Of a DNA stretch of 35,836 nucleotides, positions 31,248 through 35,836 are shown one piece after another. The first letter of the stretch is position 1, and each line of letters opens with the position of its first letter. The translations under genes were made by a program, and so were the position numbers. The notes beneath the pieces are model-generated. The model made no database searches and was not told the origin of the DNA. It saw only the letters and a program-made list of their open reading frames with translations. This stretch comes from Oscillospiraceae bacterium (GTDB lineage: Bacteria > Bacillota > Clostridia > Oscillospirales > Oscillospiraceae). Where the stretch lies: the NCBI GenBank assembly GCA_022793095.1, contig JAAWCD010000103.1, positions 1 to 35,836 of the forward strand, in the 5' to 3' direction.

Positions 31248-31276
31248 TTGACATGGTGAAAATCTTCGTGTATAAC
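31248..31276 (+). promoter_or_regulatory. Near-consensus promoter of the 31317 gene
   Basis: TTGACA (31248-31253), 17-nt spacer, TATAAC (31271-31276). Predicted leader about 34 nt. Confidence 0.8.
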
Positions 31277-31279
31277 GAA
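31265..31279. promoter_or_regulatory. Candidate XRE operator
   Basis: TTCGT-GTATA-ACGAA is a perfect 5-bp inverted repeat with a 5-bp centre, lying on the -10 hexamer of the divergent gene. The geometry fits a Cro/C1-type dimer site. Confidence 0.4.
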
Positions 31280-31316
31280 AAGCGAATATTTTCATTGTGT
31301 TTTCGAGGTGTTTATT

Positions 31317-31577
31317 ATGAATTTCAATTCTCTCTTATTCCTCACGGAAACCACAGAAATACAGGAGGCCATTTATCAAATGGCAACTCGTTTTCCAGAG
31401 TACGCCGCCCGTGCGGACCGATACGAAAAGGCCCTTCATCCCAACGATGGCACCGCACCGGAAATTCTGTGGGAAATGGAGGACGCCATCAACTCCGTTC
31501 ACGCTATCCAGGAAAAGGCGGCGTTCATCTGCGGCATGCAGTTCGCGTGGACGCTGTTTCATGAAATGACTCCATAA
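31317..31577 (+). CDS. Small helical protein, DUF6809-like
   Basis: The 86-residue protein is of unknown function. It is all-helical with the C-terminal pattern LWEMEDAINSVHAIQEKAAF, then ICGMQFAWTLFHEM, which resembles small clostridial DUF6809-type proteins (an acidic helix followed by an aFxxGfxlgxxL helix) common near phage or plasmid genes. The start ATG at 31317 follows CGAGG; the GTG at 31308 would lie on the ribosome site. It is divergent from the XRE gene and convergent with smc, 7 bp from the smc stop. A strong promoter serves it alone. Together with xre it looks like a two-gene regulatory or toxin-antitoxin-like cassette, which is inference. Confidence 0.75.
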   Translation: MNFNSLLFLTETTEIQEAIYQMATRFPEYAARADRYEKALHPNDGTAPEILWEMEDAINSVHAIQEKAAFICGMQFAWTLFHEMTP

Positions 31578-31584
31578 TCACAGC

Positions 31585-34500
31585 TTAACTAATGTGCAGC
31601 TCCTCCGCAATATCGTTCATGTTGATGGTGAGCATCCGGCTGATGCCCTGCTCCTGCATGGTGACGCCGTACAAAACGTCGGCCTCCTCCATGGTGCCCC
31701 GGCGGTGGGTGATGACGATGAATTGCGTTTTGTCCGCCATGCTCCGCATATACCGGGCAAACCGGACCACGTTGTTGTCGTCCAAGGCCGCCTCAATCTC
31801 GTCCATGACCACGAAGGGGGTGGGCCGGACCTTCAAAATGGCGAAGTACAGGGCGATGGCCACAAAAGCCTTCTCCCCGCCGGACAGCAGGGTGATGATT
31901 TTCAGCGCCTTGCCCGGCGGCTGCACCTTGATTTCAATGCCGCAGTTGAGAATATCCTCCTCGTCCTCCAGCTCCAGCGTGGCCTTTCCTCCGCCGAACA
32001 GCTCCTGGAAGGTCTCTCCAAACGCCTCGTTGATGACGCGGAACTGTTCCGCGAAAATGCTCTTCATCTCATTGGTAATGCTGCTGATGATGCTCTCCAG
32101 ATCCCGCTTGGACTTCTCCACGTCGTCCCGCTGTCCGGTGAGGTAGGTGTACCGGCCGTTGACCCGCTCGAAGTCCTCAATGGCCCCCACATTTACGCTG
32201 CCCAGGGACGAAATGGACTTCTTCAACTCGCCAATCCGCTTTTGGGCCTTGGGGATGGATTCCAGCTCCAGCCGCTGCTCCAGCGCGGCAGAGTGGGACA
32301 GCTCGTAGGTGTCCCAAAGCTTATCCAGGATTTGCTTTTCCTCCATAGCCTCCGCGGCCTTTTTCTGCTCCAGCACAGAGCATTCCCGCTCCATGCCCAA
32401 AAGCTCCTGGTTCTTGTCCCGGCTGGCCCGGTCCGCCTGGTTGCGCTCCGCCTCCAGCGCCAGCTTGGACTGGTTCAGCGCCTGAACCAGCGCTTCTTTT
32501 TCCGCCTTTCTGGCCCGGAAGCCCTGCAATTCCTGCTCCCGCGCCAGAATGCTGCCCTGTAATTCCTGGCTGCGGGACTCAAACTCCCGAATCATCCGGA
32601 TCCGGGCTTCCCGGTCGCCTGTGATGTCCCGGCTCAGCTCCTCCAGCTCCTCCAGGGCCTTCTGGGAGGCGGCTTCCTCCGCCTCCAGCGCGGCCTGTTC
32701 CATCCGGAGCCGGGCCATTTGGCTGTTCAGTTCCTCCGCTCTGGCCTGCAAGCCGGACTGACCCGCCGACTTGCCCTCCGCCTCCGCCCGCAGGGCGGCG
32801 GCGGAGCCCTCCAGCGCCTCAATCCGGGACCGGGCGGCAGCAGTGTCCTGCTCCACCTGGCTGGACCGGGCCGCGAGGGTTTCAAGCTCAGCCTGGCTGG
32901 CCGTCCGGCCTCCGGTCAGGCTGTCCAACAGTATCCGGTGCTGGCCTGCCTCGCCCTCCAGCCGCAGGATCTTGTTTTCCAGCTCCCGCTGCTGATTCCG
33001 GGCCGCTTCCATTTCGTAGTTGGCCCCGTTGACCTCCCGCTGAGCCTCGCTCTGCTCCCGCGTGGTGCTTTCCAGGTTTTCTTTGATTTGGTCCAGCTGA
33101 ACGGTGAGCCGTTCCAGCTCGTTGGCTCGGGAGAGAATACCCGCGCTTCGGGACACCGAGCCGCCGGTCATGGATCCTCCGGGGTTCAGCACCTGGCCGT
33201 CCAGAGTGACGATTTTGAACCGGTGGCCGAACTTCCGGGCAATGGCGATGGCCGCGTCCATGTCCTCCGCGATGACCACCCGGCCCAGCAGGTTGGCGAA
33301 AATGGCGGAATACTTTGGATCAAACTCAATCAGGGTGTTGGCCACCCCCACAAAGCCCCGCTCCTGGTCCACGCCCCGGTCCCGCAGCTCGTTGGGACGG
33401 ATGGAGCTCAGAGGCAGAAAGGTAGCCCGGCCGCCGTCCCGGCGCTTCAGCCACTGGATGGCGGATTTTCCGTCCTCCTCCCGGTCCACAACGATGTTCT
33501 GCATGGCTCCGCCCAGCGCGATTTCCAGGGCCACGGTATACCGGTCCGGGGTGCGGATCAAATCGGCCACCGGGCCATGGATGCCCCGGAGCTGGCCGCG
33601 GGACGCCTCTCCCATCACCAGCTTGACCGCCTTGGAATAACCCTCATAGGCTTTTTCCATCTCGGTGAGCATGTGGATGCGGGAATGGAGGTTGTTGTCC
33701 TCCATTTTCAAATGTGTCGCCTTATCGTTGAGCTGCTCCAGCCGCTTTTGACGGGACTGAGCCCGGAGCGTGTAGCCGTTGATGACATTGGCCAGAGATT
33801 GGACCTCCTCCCGGGCCTCGTTCAGATCCTTTTGGACGGTTTTCGCAGCCTCCTCCGCCTGGGCAAACCGCTCCTGAGACTCCGCCAGCTCCCGGCGGAC
33901 GGTCTCCTCCCGGTCCAGCAGCTCCTGGGCCGCTGCCGCCAGGGCGGAGAGCAGCGCCTTGGCGTCTCCGGCAGAGGCGTTCTCCACCTGCTCCCGCTGC
34001 CGCAGCTTGTCCAGCTCTGCGGCCAGTGTTCCGGCACGGCGGGTGTTTTCCGCCGCCGCCTCCTCCAGACCGGCGAGCTCCTGAGATACCGCGCGCTGGC
34101 GGGTCTGGTTTTCCTCGATCGCCTGCCGCCGGCCGGCAATCTGGCTGGCGATGGAGCCGGCCCGGCCCTCCTGCTGGCTCAGCTCCTGCCGCAGGCGGGC
34201 GGTGTTTTCCGCGTTGTTCTGGATCTGGCTTTTCAGCACAGCGATGGCCGATTCCTTTTCGTTGGCGGAGGCGTCCAGAGCGGCCATTTCAAACCGGAGG
34301 CCGTCGGCCTCCCGGTCCCGATTCCGCATCTCCCCGGCCAGCTCCTCCGCCCGCGCGTAGAGCCGTTCCACCTGAGCGCTGGCCTCGTCCCGCTGGCGGA
34401 CGGCATTCTCGTAGCCGGCCAGCAGCTTCCGGCTGTTCCGCTTCAGGGTGTCCAGCTGATCCAGCCAGACGGAAATCTCCAATCCCCGGAGCTCGTCCCG

Positions 34501-35154
34501 AAAGATAAGAAACTTCTTCGCTTTGTCCGCCTGTTCCCGCAGGGGCTCTACCTGAAGCTCCAGCTCGGCGATTTTATCATTGACCCGGAGGAGGTTTTCC
34601 TCTGTGTGCTCCAGCTTCCGCTCGGACTCCTCCTTCCGGTGGCGGAACTTGGAGATTCCGGCGGCCTCCTCGAAAACCTCCCGGCGGTCGGCGCTTTTGA
34701 TGGAGAGGATCTCGTCGATTTTGCCCTGACCGATGATAGAGTATCCCTCCCGGCCCAGGCCGGTGTCCATGAAGAGCTCGTTGATATCCTTGAGCCGGCA
34801 GGACCGGCGGTTGATGTAGTATTCACTTTCTCCAGAGCGGTAATACCGGCGGGTCACCATGACCTCGCTTTCCTCCATATCGAAGATGCGGGCGGTGTTG
34901 TCCAGCACCAGCGACACCTCGGAGTAGCCCATCTGGTTCCGCTTCTGGGTGCCGCCGAAGATGACATCCTCCATCTTGCCGCCCCGGAGGGCACGGGTGG
35001 ACTGTTCGCCCATAACCCAGCGGATGGCGTCGGAAATATTGGATTTTCCAGAGCCGTTAGGACCCACGATAGCGGTAATATCATCGCCGAAGGTCAGAAC
35101 CGTTTTGTCCGGAAAGGATTTGAATCCCTGGATCTCCAACGCTTTTAGGTACAT
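31585..35154 (-). CDS. smc: Chromosome segregation protein SMC
   Basis: The 1189-residue protein is full length for bacterial SMC. Walker A is GPNGSGKS at residues 31-38 in the N-terminal head. A first coiled coil (about 165-500) is followed by the hinge (YEGYSKAVKLVMGEASRG, then GIHGPVADLI to GGAMQNIVVDREEDGKSAIQ and NPGGSMTGGSVSRSAG), a second coiled coil (about 675-1010), and the C-terminal head with signature LLSGGEKAFVAIALYFAI and Walker B FVVMDEIEAALDDNNV. It is the ATPase core of condensin with ScpA/ScpB. The ATG at 35154 follows AGGTGAGCGC. ftsY, its usual neighbour, is displaced by the xre cassette. Confidence 0.98.
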   Translation of the reverse strand: MYLKALEIQGFKSFPDKTVLTFGDDITAIVGPNGSGKSNISDAIRWVMGEQSTRALRGGKMEDVIFGGTQKRNQMGYSEVSLVLDNTARIFDMEESEVMVTRRYYRSGESEYYINRRSCRLKDINELFMDTGLGREGYSIIGQGKIDEILSIKSADRREVFEEAAGISKFRHRKEESERKLEHTEENLLRVNDKIAELELQVEPLREQADKAKKFLIFRDELRGLEISVWLDQLDTLKRNSRKLLAGYENAVRQRDEASAQVERLYARAEELAGEMRNRDREADGLRFEMAALDASANEKESAIAVLKSQIQNNAENTARLRQELSQQEGRAGSIASQIAGRRQAIEENQTRQRAVSQELAGLEEAAAENTRRAGTLAAELDKLRQREQVENASAGDAKALLSALAAAAQELLDREETVRRELAESQERFAQAEEAAKTVQKDLNEAREEVQSLANVINGYTLRAQSRQKRLEQLNDKATHLKMEDNNLHSRIHMLTEMEKAYEGYSKAVKLVMGEASRGQLRGIHGPVADLIRTPDRYTVALEIALGGAMQNIVVDREEDGKSAIQWLKRRDGGRATFLPLSSIRPNELRDRGVDQERGFVGVANTLIEFDPKYSAIFANLLGRVVIAEDMDAAIAIARKFGHRFKIVTLDGQVLNPGGSMTGGSVSRSAGILSRANELERLTVQLDQIKENLESTTREQSEAQREVNGANYEMEAARNQQRELENKILRLEGEAGQHRILLDSLTGGRTASQAELETLAARSSQVEQDTAAARSRIEALEGSAAALRAEAEGKSAGQSGLQARAEELNSQMARLRMEQAALEAEEAASQKALEELEELSRDITGDREARIRMIREFESRSQELQGSILAREQELQGFRARKAEKEALVQALNQSKLALEAERNQADRASRDKNQELLGMERECSVLEQKKAAEAMEEKQILDKLWDTYELSHSAALEQRLELESIPKAQKRIGELKKSISSLGSVNVGAIEDFERVNGRYTYLTGQRDDVEKSKRDLESIISSITNEMKSIFAEQFRVINEAFGETFQELFGGGKATLELEDEEDILNCGIEIKVQPPGKALKIITLLSGGEKAFVAIALYFAILKVRPTPFVVMDEIEAALDDNNVVRFARYMRSMADKTQFIVITHRRGTMEEADVLYGVTMQEQGISRMLTINMNDIAEELHIS

Positions 35155-35323
35155 GCGCTCACCTGCCTCTCTGCACAAGCCGTTATATCCTTACGGATCA
35201 AGAAGTTTTGAAGATTTACCGCAGCACAAATCTCTACGGAAATTCTTATAAGCCAGCGGTCAAGTGGTATAAATCAGGGATAAAACAGGCGCCGCCTCAT
35301 TTTATACCACAAAAAGCTAAAAT
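35155..35323. other. Upstream region of smc with a large inverted repeat
   Basis: No gene is supported. The inverted repeat GTGGTATAAA (35264-35273) / TTTATACCAC (35301-35310) encloses a small AGGCG/CGCCT stem. No convincing smc promoter is visible. Confidence 0.4.
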
Positions 35324-35340
35324 CCCTTGCGGTGCAAGGG
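35324..35340 (-). terminator. Terminator of the integrase remnant
   Basis: CCCTTGC-GGT-GCAAGGG (plus-sense) lies directly after the remnant's stop. On minus it is followed by ATTTTAGCTTTTTG. Confidence 0.65.
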
Positions 35341-35490
35341 TTACGAGATTTTAAACTTCCCATTCAGATCCCTGACGCCATCCTGTCCGCACATCCTTTT
35401 GCCAGTTTCGGCAAGCTTCCGGCTATATACAGCCCTCCGCTCACCGTTTCTGAGCGTTCTGCCCTTGTTGTCCTTACGTTTGATTGACAT
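35341..35490 (-). pseudogene. Truncated Tn916-type tyrosine integrase N-terminus
   Basis: This 49-codon frame begins MSIKRKDNKGRTLRNGERR, the form of the N-terminal arm-binding domain of Tn916-family integrases (which, as I recall them, start MSEKRRDNRGRILKTGESQR). It then jumps to AVYSRKLAETGKRM, recalling the QFVYSWKLVATD segment about ten residues further on in the family, and ends after a short divergent tail. No catalytic domain remains. It keeps a sigma-A promoter, a Shine-Dalgarno (AAGGAGC) and a terminator, so it is probably still expressed as a small peptide. It marks the former end of an integrative element next to smc. Too short for more certainty. Confidence 0.55.
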
Positions 35491-35533
35491 ATATGCTCCT
35501 TTTCGCTATAGCAGGAGCACGATATGGCAAATT

Positions 35534-35562
35534 ATTATAGCATATAGCAGAGTGGATTTCAA
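35534..35562 (-). promoter_or_regulatory. Promoter before the integrase remnant
   Basis: Read on minus: TTGAAA (35557-35562), 17-nt spacer, TATAAT (35534-35539). Confidence 0.75.
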
Positions 35563-35632
35563 TATAATGCCTCAAACTTCGTTGCGCTGTCCGGCTGCCA
35601 TCTTGAATTCGGTTTTACGGTATGACCTCCTT
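35559..35632 (-). pseudogene. Short coding remnant with ribosome site
   Basis: On minus, AAAAGGAGG is followed by a frame reading VKPNSRWQPDSATKFEALY then stop, but the codon at the start position is GTA, not a valid start. It looks like the 3' end or a fused scrap of a mobile-element gene lying just before the integrase promoter. I do not recognise the family. Confidence 0.3.
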
Positions 35633-35649
35633 TTTTCGGATAAGCTCTA

Positions 35650-35683
35650 AAGCCCCCCAGAATCAGAAGATTCCAGGGGGCTT
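35650..35683. terminator. Hairpin beside the right-hand MITE
   Basis: AAGCCCCCCAGAATC / GATTCCAGGGGGCTT pair with one bulge or mismatch around an AGAA loop. Short T-run on minus (CTTTAGAG). Probably the terminator of a gene to the right of the window. Confidence 0.5.
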
Positions 35684-35685
35684 GC

Positions 35686-35836
35686 CTTAGGGAACCACTG
35701 ATTTCATCCACGCGCACGTCTTGACGGCAAACGTTCCGCCTGGACTTCGTGAAAAAAGTTTGAAATCTTTTTGGATTCCTGCACTTTTTGTCACTCGTCA
35801 GACAAAAATTTCGCTCGCCAATCCGCACACGCCGAT
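35686..35836. repeat. MITE-like element, copy 4 (right end cut by window)
   Basis: It begins CTTAGGGAACCACTGATTTC and is almost identical to 8661-8810 over 150 bp, with only a handful of differences. The window ends before the right terminal repeat. Confidence 0.85.

Noticed and set aside
32719-35148. An 809-codon plus-strand open frame
   Set aside because: Antisense shadow of smc; composition is typical of a reverse-complemented coiled coil.
35327-35650. A 107-codon plus-strand open frame
   Set aside because: It is opposite the integrase remnant, its promoter and the SD-preceded scrap, which have coherent signals on minus. The frame starts inside a terminator hairpin.

Overview
The window is high-GC, gene-dense bacterial chromosome. 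Its gene repertoire (serine hydroxymethyltransferase, ATP-type phosphofructokinase, the rph-rdgB-yhbY-nadD/yqeK-LCP-rsfS cluster, smc/ftsY, two ECF sigma/anti-sigma pairs, a lipoprotein, strong Shine-Dalgarno sequences) points to a Firmicutes gut anaerobe. The style of the intergenic repeats and the B12-dependent ethanolamine locus suggest Oscillospiraceae (Flavonifractor / Lawsonibacter / Intestinimonas-like). The genus is inference. I see no tRNA, rRNA or CRISPR array.

Region 1 (1-3070): a MITE-like element, a niacin-responsive repressor NiaR (minus), a lipoprotein gene behind an ECF-type promoter (plus), and a crotonase-superfamily protein resembling 6-oxocamphor hydrolase (minus) with its own near-consensus promoter.

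Region 2 (3070-12480): a compact ethanolamine-utilisation microcompartment locus, all on plus: iron alcohol dehydrogenase (PduQ/EutG type), EutA, EutB, EutC, EutL, EutE and EutM, followed by a two-OB-fold SSB-like gene. EutBC would split ethanolamine to acetaldehyde and ammonia, EutE would oxidise acetaldehyde to acetyl-CoA, the alcohol dehydrogenase would recycle NADH to ethanol, EutA would reactivate the cobalamin enzyme, and EutL/EutM would form shell facets. EutC carries an N-terminal, and EutE a C-terminal, encapsulation-peptide-like helix. EutM has a 70-residue in-frame upstream extension. The window shows no pentameric shell protein, phosphotransacylase, EutH, EutT or EutV/W. A MITE-like element sits between eutC and eutL.

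Region 3 (12480-24740): orphan barstar homologue, ECF sigma/DUF4179 anti-sigma pair, acidic Cys-tailed protein, polysaccharide deacetylase with SLH repeats, glyA, alpha/beta hydrolase, a YbhJ-type aconitase-family hydratase, pfkA, and a second ECF sigma/anti-sigma pair.

Region 4 (24840-35840): conserved housekeeping genes on minus: rsfS, LCP protein with a long Ser/Pro tail, a NadD-YqeK fusion, yhbY, rdgB, rph, ftsY, then an xre gene plus a divergent small gene wedged between ftsY and smc, then smc. The right edge holds a Tn916-type integrase remnant and another MITE-like element.

Two repeat families run through the whole window. One is a roughly 45-bp hairpin-plus-tail element (about 12 copies) whose hairpin end nearly always faces the nearest gene. 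The other is a roughly 160-170-bp MITE-like element with terminal inverted repeats (four copies, two of them cut by the window edges, plus fragments). Both touch coding ends: several stop codons lie inside them.
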